Notes: generated by a model from the letters alone, not told the origin. A stretch of 64,000 bases of DNA from Mycoplasmopsis anatis (GCF_900660655.1 NZ_LR215035.1:434001-498000), one strand, 5' to 3'. Numbered from the stretch's first letter, positions 1 through 11,270 are shown. Numbers and translations: made by a program.

Positions 1-1259
1 TAAATTTCATTTACTGTATCAATTTTAACTTGCTCAAGAATCGTTTTTTTCTTTGTTGATTCTTTTTTTACTTCAGATTCATAGGTAATTTCTTTATTGT
101 TGACAGTATCTTTGATTTTAACATCAGCAAATAATTTATTATCTACATTTTTAAGTTTTATAACCTTGTATTCAAACCTAGTATTTATTGGATTATTAAA
201 GTAGAAAAACTTACTTAATTCTTCTTCATTTTGATTGAATCTACCAGCATCATCAGTTATATTGATTGAATCGTAAAATTCATAATTTATGTAAGGGCTA
301 AATCTACCAACATTTTCTTGTCCAATTTTAGCATCAAAAGGGTCAACGTTAGCCTCAGAATCAGTGGCTGGTGGTACTATTTCTGGTACTGAAGGTAGAA
401 TTGGTTGCTCTTCAGGTTTTTCCTCTTCCTCACTAACATCTTCTTTTTCTATTTCTTTATTTTTTCTTAAGTCATATGCTGTAAATCTAGGTTTAATTTT
501 TCTAATAATATAATCGTCTCAGTCTTGATAATTTTTTGGAACAGTTAATTCAAGAACGTTAGTTTCAGGGTTTTTGTCAATATTAACTGTTCCATCTTTA
601 TCAATAACACTTTGTAAATCTAATCTTGGAAAATCTTCTTTGTTTGCAAAATATCTGTCAAAATCCGCTTCTAGTTCACTGAAGTACTTATCACTTTTAG
701 AGTTGATATCTTCTAATTTGTTTGAGTTTACAATTTTTGGAACAGTTATTTCTCTGTTAATATCTGGATCATCAATAAAATATTCATAATTATATTGATC
801 GGAATCTGCTATTTTTACTTCGGTATATGACTCACCATTGTAATCAATATTTGCTTCTGAGAGAGTTTTATTATTTGCGATAATTCTAGGATAAACTATC
901 ACAATTCCTTTATTTAGATAATTTGTGAGAATTTCATCCTTATTTTTACTTAAAAAATTACTTAGGTATTGCATGTATAAACTCTCAATAATTTTTTCAG
1001 CAAAGTTATCTCCGTTATTATCTATTTCTGAGAGTAAATTACGACTTCTAACTTTATACTCTTCAATTTTTTTCTCAACAATTTTTGTTAAGAATTCTTT
1101 GATTTTTTTGTCAATAACATCTCTAAATTGATCAAAATCAGGGCTTACTGTGCCACTTGAGTTATTGTTCTCTGTGGCTTCTGTAGTTGCTGATAAAGTT
1201 AATAAAGGAAGTGTAGAAGATGAAACTGTTAATAATAATCACGATAATTTATTTTTCAT
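1..1259 (-). CDS. Exported protein of F1-like ATPase cluster, 3' truncated
   Basis: The gene runs off the left edge (419 codons visible). The N-terminus MKNKLSWLLLTVSSSTLPLL is a signal peptide or N-terminal membrane anchor without a clear lipobox Cys. Then come a Lys/Glu-rich helical stretch and, near residues 255-290, an acidic Glu/Pro-rich linker, so the protein is probably surface exposed. Two ATG codons sit side by side (1262 and 1259), with AAGGAG just upstream. It overlaps the epsilon-like gene by 11 bases and so is translationally coupled to it. I do not recognise the family. The position makes it a candidate X0-type partner of the F1-like complex, which is inference. In-frame TGA codons read as Trp. 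Confidence 0.75.
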
Positions 1260-1725
1260 CATACTCCTTTTCGTATACTAATTTAATAGAAAAATCAAAT
1301 AGTGCCTTATACAAATATAATTCATCTTTAAACTCTTTAATTTTTTCAAAAGTGTTTGAAGCAATATTAAGTTGTTTTAATGATTCGAAATATTTGATCT
1401 TGGAATTTAATTCATTAATTTTGTCTCTATAGCTTATCATTAAATCTTTTTCAATGTATTTATCATATACATATTGGCTAAATTTTCCATAGTAATGCAC
1501 AGAAATGGTTTCGTTGATATTTTCGATAAAGACGTTATTTAATATAAAATAGTAATATTGTTCTTCTGTTGTTTTAATTCTTAAAAAAGTTTTTTTAAAA
1601 CTTGCAACAGAAGGAGAAGAAATTTTTATCCAATTATTATCTAATTGAGTACATGAATGAACTTCAGTTATATTAAAAGAAGTTTCATTACCATTTTGTG
1701 AGATAAATATAATTTTCTTTTCCAT
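1249..1725 (-). CDS. F1-like ATPase epsilon-like subunit
   Basis: The 158-aa product has the two-part plan of ATP synthase epsilon. An N-terminal beta-rich region carries the YYYFILNNVFIEN and ISVHYYGKF strands (about residues 62-90), comparable to the epsilon beta-sandwich segment before its helical hairpin. A C-terminal alpha-helical part follows (about 100-150). Primary identity to true epsilon is low, so the call rests on fold-like pattern plus position directly after a gamma-like gene (2-bp gap). Mollicutes carry extra F1-like-X0 clusters besides the normal F1FO operon, and this gene fits one. It would sit on the central stalk at the membrane. Confidence 0.6.
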   Translation of the reverse strand: MEKKIIFISQNGNETSFNITEVHSCTQLDNNWIKISSPSVASFKKTFLRIKTTEEQYYYFILNNVFIENINETISVHYYGKFSQYVYDKYIEKDLMISYRDKINELNSKIKYFESLKQLNIASNTFEKIKEFKDELYLYKALFDFSIKLVYEKEYDEK

Positions 1726-1727
1726 AT

Positions 1728-2614
1728 TTACTCCCCTTTAGAATGAAGCATATCTCTTTTACTACTTAATAGTGAAAATTGTTCAACTTCAATTTCTCTT
1801 TTTTCGTTCAATAATTTAATTTTTATTTTTCTTCTTTTTTCCTCTAGATCATTTAATGTCTTGTTTTGCACAACTAGATTATATTTTTCATAAATAAGAG
1901 ATGATTCAGTTAGTAATGAAAGAGTTACATATGTTAAATAATTGTGAATTTCATTATCAATAAAACTTGTTGTGTTAGGATAAATTTTAACCTTTGCTAA
2001 ATGACTAAGATCATGAGTTATGCCTTTAGCCTGTTCGAAATTAAAATTATTTTCATGAATTGGAAATACTGTAATATAACTTTCAGAGATCTTTGAAGAG
2101 TTAATAATAAATTTAATATTATGGAACCCATTTGCTCCTAAATAATTTTCTAAGTACTGAGGTAAAATGTTCGATAAAACTTCAACTTCATTAATTTCTC
2201 TTTGAAAAATAATGTCATAATTATTTTCTGTTGCAAATTCAACAGCTCTTTTACCTATCGCAACAATTACATCTGTACCTAATCTGAAGTTTTTCTTTAA
2301 CGAAACCTCATGTTTTTTATATGAGTCAGTATCAAATTTTTCAACTTCTGTAATATAAACTCAAATTGTTGAAAATGATTTTTCCCTTTAAATAATGAAG
2401 AGAAGGTTGAAGCTTTAAGAAATTCATGGGTTACGTTATATTTATTTTGAATAGTTTTTATCAATTCTTTACTATAACGTGAACGTTCAAAATAGTTATT
2501 AATTGATTTTGATAATTTTAAAATATTAATTAAGGTTACGTTTTTGTTTGATTCAACTATTTTATAAATTTTGTCTAAATTATTTAATTTAGTTTCAATT
2601 TTTTTGATATTCAT
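1728..2614 (-). CDS. F1-like ATPase gamma-like subunit, single-base frameshift
   Basis: The N-terminus IKKIETKLNNLDKIYKIVES with a long helix matches the coiled-coil start of ATP synthase gamma. The second half reads GTDVIVAIGKRAVEFATEN and then a C-terminal helix REIEVEQFSLLSSKRDMLHS, again gamma-like. The two halves lie in different frames. One extra A in the A5 run at 2379-2383 (minus-strand GGGAAAAATC) would give one ORF of about 295 aa containing TIWVYITEVEK, a segment expected at this point. The start ATG overlaps the upstream stop (TAATG). Either the gene is a recent pseudogene or the base is missing from the assembly. Two other genes here show the same defect, which favours the latter. 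Confidence 0.65.
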
Positions 2615-3135
2615 TATAAAATTTCTCTACCAAATAAGCATTTAAGGGTTTTAGTTGATTCATCGAGAAAAACGATTATGTTAGGAAATACTTCAACAAC
2701 TTTGTTTTGATTAAAAACAACATTTTCTATATTAGTGTTTATTGAGATAAAAATATCATTAAATTCAACTGCACTTGAAGATAAATTTAAGCTCATTGAA
2801 TTAGGATCTTCAGTATTTGTTAAAAAGCTAGGTACTAGTTTTTTACTATCATATCTAGGGTTTCTAATTCAATTAATAACAAATTTATCAAACACCAATT
2901 GATGGTGGTTTGTATTATTTTCAATAACTTTTTTATCAATAAACTTTAAAAATTCTTCAACAACTTCTTTTTCATAGAAAAGTAATGAAGAGTTTAATAA
3001 CATATCAAAAGAAATGAAATTTTTGCTATTTTTTAAAACGTAGTAATCTCTAAATTCTTCTGGATATTCAGCAATATCATTAATTTCTCTTTGGTTAATA
3101 TTTTTTCTGTTAAATAACTTAAATTTTTTACTCAT
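2614..3135 (-). CDS. Hypothetical protein of F1-like-X0 cluster
   Basis: This is a 173-aa soluble-looking protein, MSKKFKLFNRKNINQREIND, with an in-frame TGA read as Trp near residue 91. I chose the ATG at 3135, preceded by AAAGGAATTGC, over an in-frame TTG at 3141. The start overlaps the end of the membrane-protein gene by 8 bases and the stop overlaps the gamma-like start, so the genes form one tightly coupled operon. I recognise no motif. By position it could be a peripheral-stalk (delta-like) or other X0 component, but this is inference only. Confidence 0.65.
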
Positions 3136-4537
3136 AAGCAATTCCTTTCTTCTTGAATTTTAGTAATCTGATTATTGATATTACTCAAGCAATAATTTGA
3201 TATGTTGAGAAAATTAATGAAACTCCTGCAACAATAAATAATAAATAATCCGGTATTGTATATGGTGAAGGGATAAATGAGATTGATGTATTTTGATGGT
3301 TAACTAATAAAATATCCACAGCAGAAACTAATAAAGAACCCGCTAACAATACGCTTGATATAATTACAAAAATTGAGTGTCTATAATTTAGTTTTTTTCT
3401 TAATAAAATTCAGTTAACTATGTTAACAAAAGTTAGTGCAGAACCAATTAATAAGCTTGTAATTGCTGAAAAGCGTTCTTTTTCATATATTCTAAAAATG
3501 ATCATCGAACCAGCAAAGATTAAAGTTGTCAAATACATTATAAATGTGAAAAGACTTTTGTTTGAACGATATGAAGGAACAGTTCAGAATATAATTGAGT
3601 TTGCAACTATTCAAATCAATAACACAACCCCAAAAATTAAATATGTTCAATGTCTTGTGTTATCAATAATAATAAATCCAGTACTTACTTTTTGAGTAAT
3701 AAGCATGAATAAAAGATAAATTAAATTTGATAAAAATAATGCTATAAAACATAATGCTACATTAAAGAAACAATTTGAGAAAATTTTTCTTTCTTTGTTT
3801 AAATAATAGTAATATACTCAATTACTTACCATTAAGACTATTGCAGCAAAAACTATGATAAATAACATTAATGCAGATTTAAATGATTGTACAAAGAACA
3901 TCTCATTTACTTTATCAACAAATTTATTTTTCAAAAATAATTGAGATATAGGTGAATTTTCACCAGCACCATCAACAAACTGAATTAATAAATATATACC
4001 AATAATATACCCAATTATTTTTGAAACTAACGAAATCATAAAGTACAGAAAAGTTCTAATACTAAAGTATGAAATTAAACTTTTTGTTATAAATTGTACT
4101 GAATCATAAATGATATTAATTACTATTAATCCTAAAAAATAGTAAGTTGAATATGAAATATTGATTATTTTATCTTCAGGGAAAAACCTTAAAAAGATAA
4201 ATAGTCCAAATGCAGCATAAGCAACATAAATTAAATATCATATTAGATAAAATTCTAGTTTTAACTCATGTCTATACATTTTTACGATCGAATATACTAG
4301 CGATCCAAAAATAGTGACTAAAAAGCACGCAAATGTATAACCAAGTACAAAACTTGAACTAAAAATAGTAATATCTGACTTATCAAAAAGGAAATTAAGA
4401 TATCTATTAACGGTACCTTTTAGGGTAAAAAAGTTGCTAAAATTCCTTAGTATTTCCTCACAGAAAATAACAATTAAAATTAATGAAATAAAAATAAATG
4501 TTAATTTTAAGTCGATTTTGAATTTATTTTTATTCAT
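3128..4537 (-). CDS. Multi-TM membrane protein of F1-like-X0 cluster
   Basis: The 469-aa product has roughly 12 hydrophobic segments spread over its length, starting MNKNKFKIDLKLTFIFISLI. There is no transporter signature I can name. It has a strong ribosome binding site, AGAGGAGG, 5 bases before ATG, and is the first gene of the cluster, coupled to four downstream genes. In described F1-like-X0 clusters a polytopic protein supplies the membrane part in place of the FO a and c subunits; I assign it that role by context. Two or more in-frame TGA codons encode Trp. Confidence 0.7.
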
Positions 4538-4632
4538 ATACCTCCTCTAAATCCTTTATTTATAGGTATAAAAGTAAGCTTTTAAACCAGTAAATAAATT
4601 ATTAATTTTATATATTTTAAATATATAGAATT

Positions 4633-4716
4633 TTGAAAAAAAAAAAAAAAAACAATTATTTTTTTTGCTTTAATACCTTAAATAAGGTGAATTAATTTTT
4701 AATTAATAATTGTTTT
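4633..4716 (-). terminator. Intrinsic terminator of TDT transporter gene
   Basis: Perfect 12-bp inverted repeat AAAACAATTATT / AATAATTGTTTT (4705-4716 and 4649-4660), the upstream arm lying inside the last codons of the gene. It is followed in the minus direction by a 17-base T tract. A second small hairpin ACCTTATTTAAGGT lies in the loop. Confidence 0.6.
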
Positions 4717-5837
4717 ATTTGAACTTGCTTGTTAAGCTTTTTTATCAAATTATTTCTCTGTTTTAATACATCAATAATAATTCTTCAGTGTGGTACGTTT
4801 AAACAAATAATTACAATCAAAGAGATTAACAGTAAAATAGTGCCCAACACAAAGAAAAGATAGTGAATAGCCACTAATTCACCACTTGCTACAAAATAAT
4901 TTTGACTAAATTTTAATATGCTAGTCGCTGCAATTCCAGAAGGAAATGAAAACGGAGTGAATAAAATGCTAAATTTATGTTTTTTTAATGAATATACTAA
5001 TACAGCAAACATTATTATAATTGAAGTCGCAACAAAAAATAGCATAAACATTCCTAAAAATTTATAAAATATTGCATTGTTTAGTATGCTAGTAAATTTA
5101 TTTCCTGGGTTAAATACATCTAAATATCCAGCACAAAGAAGGTTAGCTGGAGAAGCAATTATACCCATACTTGGTTTATCATTTTCATTTTTATGTGGTA
5201 GAAATAAGAATTTATACAATACCACCGGTCAAACTCATAGATATATAGATAAACCCAATAGTCAAAGAATTTGAAAGAAAAATACTGGGATTAAATTACC
5301 TAAGTTGTTAAAACAAGTTACACTAATGACCATTCCTATAAGTGCAATGAATCACGAAGCATAAATTTCATCATCCCTATAATTATGTGGTAAAAATATA
5401 TGTTTGAAAAAATAAAACAGAAAAGTTAAATGCAATAGTAAGCTTATTAACATAATGGTATTTGGAATTATAAAAAGATAGTATTTTAAGCTAAAATCAT
5501 CTAGAATATAATTAGTAAACATTCAACCGATATAACCAGAGAACTGACACATACACATAAATGTTGCTGCAATAAAACCTGATTTATTCGGTGTTTTTAA
5601 TTCAGATTTTAATAGTTCAAAACAATATCAAAAACGCAAAAATACTATTATTCAAATTGCAAAACTATATAAAGTTAATAAAATGTAAATAATTGTTTGA
5701 ATAGTTAATAAAGTTTGTGAATTAGTAGAATTCTTAAACTCATTAATAAAGTAAATTAATGCACCTCCAAGGCCACTAATTCCTAATGCATATCCACATA
5801 ATGAAAGTGGCATTTGACTCAAATATTGGTGTTTCAT
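4692..5837 (-). CDS. TDT/SLAC1-family transporter (TehA-like)
   Basis: 381 aa with about ten hydrophobic helices. The N-terminus LSQMPLSLCGYALGISGLGG matches the start of the tellurite-resistance/dicarboxylate transporter family (P-x-S-L-x-G-x-A-L-G-x-x-G-L-G). The conserved KPSMGIIASPANLL and FPSGIAATS segments are also recognisable. The family moves anions or small dicarboxylates; the substrate here cannot be inferred. There is no Shine-Dalgarno; a TATAAT box lies exactly 6 nt before the ATG, suggesting a leaderless mRNA. The gene stands alone between the F1-like cluster and a lipoprotein gene. Several TGA codons encode Trp. Confidence 0.75.
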
Positions 5838-5843
5838 AGCAAT

Positions 5844-5849
5844 ATTATA
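5844..5849 (-). promoter_or_regulatory. -10 box TATAAT, leaderless start of TDT gene
   Basis: Minus-strand TATAAT followed by ATTGCT and then the ATG. A transcript started from this box would begin at or next to the start codon. No Shine-Dalgarno is present. Confidence 0.5.
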
Positions 5850-5907
5850 TTGTTAAAGATTTTTTTTGATAATGTTTAAATAATAAAATAGGTTAAAGAT
5901 TTCATAT

Positions 5908-5932
5908 TTAAAAAATGCACCATAGGTGCATT
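5908..5932 (-). terminator. Intrinsic terminator of transglutaminase-like lipoprotein
   Basis: AATGCACC-TAT-GGTGCATT stem (8 bp, 3-nt loop) followed on the minus strand by TTTTAAA, four bases after the stop codon. Confidence 0.75.
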
Positions 5933-5935
5933 ATG

Positions 5936-8551
5936 TTAATTAACACTATTGATGAAATTATTTAGAGCCTGCTTAATTTGTTCAAAGGTCGAATCATTAG
6001 ATTCAATTAAAGAATTTAATCTTTGATATTCGCTACTATTAGCTTCAAAATTTAATAAACCAATAGCCATATATGCGACTCTTTTAATTGTATTAACCTC
6101 AAGTTGTTTGTATGAATCTTCTTTTGGAGATATTGAAAAGGCTAAAGTATATTTACTTGAATCATCAACTCCAAGATAAAAATCAAGTTCTTTGGTGTTA
6201 ATATTTTGTTTAATAAAGAAGTTTTCACCTGTTAAATTATTTCTAATTAACTCAGTTTGATTTGTTTCTAGATTTAAACTGTAAATACTTTTGCTTGAAC
6301 CATTATTGGTCATGAAGTATAAGTATTTACCAATATTAACTGCATTAGTTGTTAAAGTTCCGGAATAATTATTAAAGTTACTTGCTTCATTAAAGACATA
6401 CTCATGTGATGGATCATTTGGATCAAAATTGTACAATTTAGCACCTGAACCGTTGTCCACTATTGAGTAGAACTTATTGTTGTAGAATGATAATGCACTT
6501 GATTTAGATTTTTCAGTTCTAATTTTTCCAATAACTTTAGTTGTAAAAAGATTACTTTGGTAGCTTTCACTAATTAAACTGCTATCGTTAAATGCATTTG
6601 TTGGAGTTAAACTAAATAATGTTTGGTTTGATGAAATTGAGTGGACTCTACGAATAAATAGTAGCATTTCTTTATCTTGATTAAATGTACTATCTTTACC
6701 AACTGGATGATATTTTTCGGGGATTCCAAAGTCTGAGTGAGTTGGGTCAGAAATAAATCAGTTGTTATTTTCATCTTGAATTGAAAGTCAAGTGTGTTGT
6801 TCACCAGTATATATTTTAAATCTGATATTAGCAAGTGATAAAAGTAATGCTAATTGTTCAACATACTCTTTACATACTCCTTCATTTAAAGCGTATGCTT
6901 CATCTAAGGTAGAAAGTCCAGCTGGGTTAGAAGCTGATGTATAAACTAAATTTTCCATTACAAATCTACCTAGAAGATAAACTTTTTGATGAACAGGCAT
7001 TGAACTTTCTATTTGTGAAAGAGCATTAATTGCATATTGAACCATATCTTTTTTAGTTTGCACTCTAGTGTTAAGTAATGAGTTACCTACGCTAAAACCA
7101 ATAAGTGAATTGTTTTTGGTTGTAAATTTTAATTCTGATTCTGCAACTAAAGAAACATAAGGATATTTATAATATTCATCTTTTAATATTTCCATCATTG
7201 CATTATATGCATAATCTGCATCGATTTTAATATTTGGTTTATTATCCTCTTCTGTAGGTTTGTAATTTGGGTTGTATTCTCTAAAAATTAAATTTTCGTA
7301 TGATTTATTCTTTAAGCCTGCAAAGGTGTCAAGAATCATCTTTTTAATTTCCGCCTTATTAGGATTTGAAGCGAATTCTAATGAAGGAGGGAATGTTCTA
7401 GCGATATATGATTCTCAATTTTTTTGAATTTCATTAATTTTTGATTTTATTTCTTCAGCCGCTTCACGAATTCTATTTGCATCATCAGTATTACGGATTG
7501 AGTTATAAATTTCTTGGAATTCTCTTAATGCATTTAATGAATTTTCTCTAACTCCAGTTAGTCAGAAATGACCACTTTGATTTATCGAACTGTTATTAGT
7601 GATATCGTAAATTCACGCATCAAATTTATTATTCATTTCTGCAATTTCTTGCAACAATGCACCAAAACTTGCTTTAACGTTTGTATCAACCTTACCCTTA
7701 CCATCATCTCCAACTTCAATTTTTGAAGAACCAATTTCTACATTACCAATTTCTCTACGATCTCCTTGCCCATAATTATCAATAGTAAATTCATATGTTT
7801 TAGTTGAAATTTCACTTGGTTTTACTGTATATCTAAATTTAGTAGTTACAAATACTCTGTTTGATTCTTCGTCGATTCTTCATTTTAAATCTTGTGTTGA
7901 AATAATTGAACTTGGGTAATTTGAAACAAACTTAATATCATCATCTTTTGTATATTTAGCAAGATAATCTTTTTTTGTTAAATTGTCAAAACTTACATTA
8001 CTTGCAACTTCATCAAAAGTTGGTCATTCAGCAAAATTAGTGATTAAAATATCAACATTGTAAGGAATATTGTTTTTATCAACAAATTTAATCTGAGCCT
8101 TTAGTTCGTTTGTTTTAGAATTTTGAATTTGAGTTAGTAATAAAGTTTCGTTTTCAATGAATTTATCTTTTTTGTAATTAGTCAAAATAAGATTTTCCAT
8201 AGTAAATTGAGTATTATAAAATACTTCAGGAATGGTTTTGTTGTTTAACACAATTTTTAGACCGGTTAAAGCTTCTGGAATTGTTCCAACTATCTTCAAT
8301 GTCAATTTTTTTGTTTGTTCAGTACCACTACTATTACCATTGTCAGAACCACTATTAGAACTACCAGAATTTGTATCACCAGGTTCAGGATTAGTAGGTT
8401 GATCACCAGGTTCACTTGGAAGGTTTGGATTTTCCGCTGGTTCCTTTGGTTTTGCTTTTTCTTCTGAACAACTCGCTGAAAGAGAAACTATTGGTATAAT
8501 AGTTCCTACTAAAGCTGAGTTTAAAATTATTAGTCTATTAATCTTTTTCAT
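5936..8551 (-). CDS. Lipoprotein with transglutaminase-like domain
   Basis: 871 aa. A signal peptide ends in the lipobox SLSASC, so the mature protein is probably lipid-anchored on the cell surface. A Ser/Gly/Asn/Pro-rich linker follows (about residues 30-80). The middle part (about 540-610) has a transglutaminase-core arrangement: Cys in EGVCKEYVEQ (about 560), His in TGEQHTW (about 586) and Asp in WFISDPTH (about 602), which together match the Cys-His-Asp triad. The C-terminal 250 residues look like a beta-rich repeat domain. The family includes proteases and cross-linking enzymes; the substrate is unknown. There is no Shine-Dalgarno; TAAAAT lies exactly 6 nt before ATG. It has its own terminator. 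Confidence 0.8.
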
Positions 8552-8557
8552 AACAAA

Positions 8558-8563
8558 ATTTTA
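8558..8563 (-). promoter_or_regulatory. -10 box TAAAAT, leaderless start of lipoprotein gene
   Basis: Minus-strand TAAAAT, then TTTGTT, then ATG. It faces the divergent box at 8622-8627, so the short intergenic region drives both genes. Confidence 0.45.
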
Positions 8564-8621
8564 ACACTATAATTGAACAAATTAATGCAAAAAAATGCTT
8601 TTTTAAATCAAAAACAAATAG

Positions 8622-8627
8622 TAAAAT
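8622..8627 (+). promoter_or_regulatory. -10 box TAAAAT upstream of UPF0371 gene
   Basis: TAAAAT lies 8 nt before the ATG at 8636, with no Shine-Dalgarno. The mRNA would have a leader of zero to two bases. Confidence 0.4.
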
Positions 8628-8635
8628 AAATTATT

Positions 8636-10093
8636 ATGAAAAAGTGCTTTGATAAAAATAGATATATTAATTCACAAATTAAGAGAATTAATCAAAGAAT
8701 TGAGCTATTTAAGAATAAATTATACCTAGAATTTGGAGGTAAAATCTTTGATGATTATCACGCTTCAAGAGTTTTACCAGGGTTTGAACCAGATACAAAA
8801 ATAAGTATGTTATATAAACTTAAAGATAAGATTGAGTTTATGATATGTATAAATGCTGAAGATGTTATTTCTCAAAAGATTCGTTCAGACATAGGCATTA
8901 GTTACGAACAAGATCTTTTTAGGTTAATTGAACAGTTAAGCAATAAAGGTTTTTATGTTGGTTCAGTGGTTATAACACATTATAACAATCAAGAAAAAAT
9001 TAAAAGTCTAACTGATAAATTAGATAATTTAAAAATACAATATGCTTATCATTATAAAATAGAAAACTATCCAATTGATGTAGATTATATTTGTAGTGAA
9101 AATGGTTTTGGCAAAAATCAATATATTAAAACTAAGCGAGAACTAATAGTTGTAACTGCTCCTGGACCTGGAAGTGGAAAATTGGCAACTTGTTTGTCTC
9201 AAATTTATAATGATTATCAAAATAATATTAAATCCGGTTATGCTAAATTTGAGACTTTTCCAGTGTGAAATATTGAACTAAATCATCCAATTAATTTAGC
9301 ATATGAAGCAGCCACAGTTGATTTAAATGATATTAATATGATCGATCCATTTCACTATCAAAAATATAAAAAAATTGCAATAAATTATAACCGCGATATT
9401 GAAAGTTTTCCAATATTACAAAATTTACTTAAAAAGATTATGAATCAAGATATTTACTTCTCACCAACAGATATGGGAGTGAATATGTTAAAGAAAGGAA
9501 TAATTGATTTTAATTTAGCAAGTAGCTCAGCTAAAGAAGAAATAGTCAGACGTTACTTTAACATAAAACTTAAAGTATTAAAAGATTATTCTAAAAAATA
9601 TGAATTAGATAAGATTAAATCCATCATGGATAAATTAAATATAGATCAGAATATTAGAGAGGTATATAAATTCACAAAATCTTTAGCTGTTAAAAATAAT
9701 AAAAACTATGCTGGATTTTTTATTGATAATAAACTTATTAGTGGTAAAGAAAGTGAATTGTTTGAACCTTCAGCTGCTGCTTTACTTAACACTCTTAAAG
9801 TAATTTCCAATATTGACATTGATCTAGATGTGCTACCTTTTGAGATAATAAATCAGCTTCTTTTACTTAAGAAGAGCAATATTTTGCAAAGTAGCAACAA
9901 GCTAAAAGTTTATGATGTTTTAACAACAATAGCAATTCAAGCTAAATTTGATAAAAATTGTAAGTTAATGTTTAATAACTTAAATAAATTAAATAACTGT
10001 GAATTTCACTCAAGTAAATTACTAAGCAAAAGTGAGGAAGAAACTCTGAGAAAACTAGGAGTTAATATAACTCAAGAATTAATCAATAATTAG
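8636..10093 (+). CDS. UPF0371 (DUF1846) family protein
   Basis: 485 aa, a close match to the DUF1846 family over its length. Signatures: KLYLEFGGKIFDDYHASRVL (about residues 27-46), the strongly conserved VVTAPGPGSGKLATCLSQIY (about 172-191), AKFETFPVWN, and NMIDPFHYQKY. The family's biochemical role is not settled; the APGPGSGK loop suggests a phosphate-binding site. It is followed by bcp after 8 bases, so it probably heads a three-gene operon with two peroxide-defence genes. One TGA (Trp) splits the apparent ORF at position 9267. Confidence 0.9.
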
Positions 10094-10101
10094 GAGGATA
10101 A

Positions 10102-10566
10102 ATGCTAAAAATTAATGAAATTGCACCCGATTTTACATTATTGGATCAAAATAACAAATCATTTACATTAAGTGATTTTAGAAATCAAAAAGTACTTTTA
10201 TATTTTTATCCCAAGGATAATACACCAGGTTGCACAAATCAAGCTTGCTCATATAGAGATAGTATAGAAGAATTTAATAAATTAAATATAAAGGTAGTTG
10301 GAATAAGTACAGATAGTGTGGATTCACATAATAAATTTATTGATAAAAATAAATTGAATTTTACTCTTTTATCCGATTCAAATAAAGAAGTAGTGCAAAA
10401 GTATTTTGTTTGAAGAGAAAAGGTTAATTTTGGTAAAAAATACTTTGGTATTATTCGTTCAACTTTCTTAGTTGATGAAGATGGCAAATTGATCTATGTT
10501 AAATACAAAACAAGTCCATCAACTGATGTAGAAAATGTTTTGAAAATCTTGCAAAAATGAAAATAA
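10102..10566 (+). CDS. bcp: Thioredoxin-dependent thiol peroxidase, Bcp-type peroxiredoxin
   Basis: 154 aa. The PGCT motif in DNTPGCTNQACSYRD holds the peroxidatic Cys (about 44), and a second Cys five residues later gives the atypical 2-Cys Bcp pattern. It reduces H2O2 and organic peroxides in the cytoplasm. RBS AGGAGG lies 6 nt before ATG. The TGA at 10558-10560 is Trp; translation ends at TAA 10564-10566. The next gene starts at 10557, overlapping by 10 bases, so bcp and yaaA are coupled. Confidence 0.92.
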
Positions 10567-11270
10567 TAATCTCACCCGCTAAAACATTTACAAAATCTTC
10601 GGTTGAACAACATAATCATTCTTTACCTATTTTTCATTCTCAAAGCAAAATTTTAGAAGATCTAGTTAGTAATTTAAGTATTGAAGAGTTCAAACGAGTT
10701 TATAAAATTAACAACTCCAAATTAAAACAGTACCATTACTACAGTTCAAGTGAAAATCCCGAAAATTTACTAGCAATTTACTCTTTTAGTGGCATACAAT
10801 ACAAATATTTAGCTTACAATACATTAAATCAAAGTCAAAAAGATTTCATAAATGAAAATACACTTATTTTAAGTAGTTTATATGGGATTATTAAACCTTT
10901 AAATATAATAAAAGAACACAAAATCGATTTTAACAATAATCTTAATTTATATGAATTTTGAGAACCATATATAAAAGATTTCTTTATTTCAAATGAAGAT
11001 AAATATCTGATTTTAAGCTCCAATGAATATACTAAACTTGTTGAAAAACACCTAAAAAGTGAAAATTATCTAAAAGTTAAATTTGTTGAATCCCATGGTG
11101 AAAAATTATTAGCTAAAAGTACTATGTCAAAAATTCAAAGAGGTAAAATGCTTCGTTGAATAGCTCAAAATAATTTAACAGATTTTGAACAAATTAAAAG
11201 TTATCGATTAGATGGTTTTATATTTTTAAAGCATGAAAATAATGAAATAGTTTTTATTAAAGAAAAATAA
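10557..11270 (+). CDS. yaaA: Peroxide stress protein YaaA (UPF0246)
   Basis: 237 aa. N-terminus MKIIISPAKTF and the segments LLAIYSFSGIQYKYL, LYGIIKPLNIIKEH and VKFVESHGEKLLAKSTMSK match the YaaA/DUF328 family. E. coli YaaA lowers free iron and so limits hydroxyl-radical damage. Its overlap with the peroxiredoxin gene supports a shared peroxide-defence role. A TGA (Trp) lies after LNLYEF. A terminator follows the stop directly. Confidence 0.88.
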
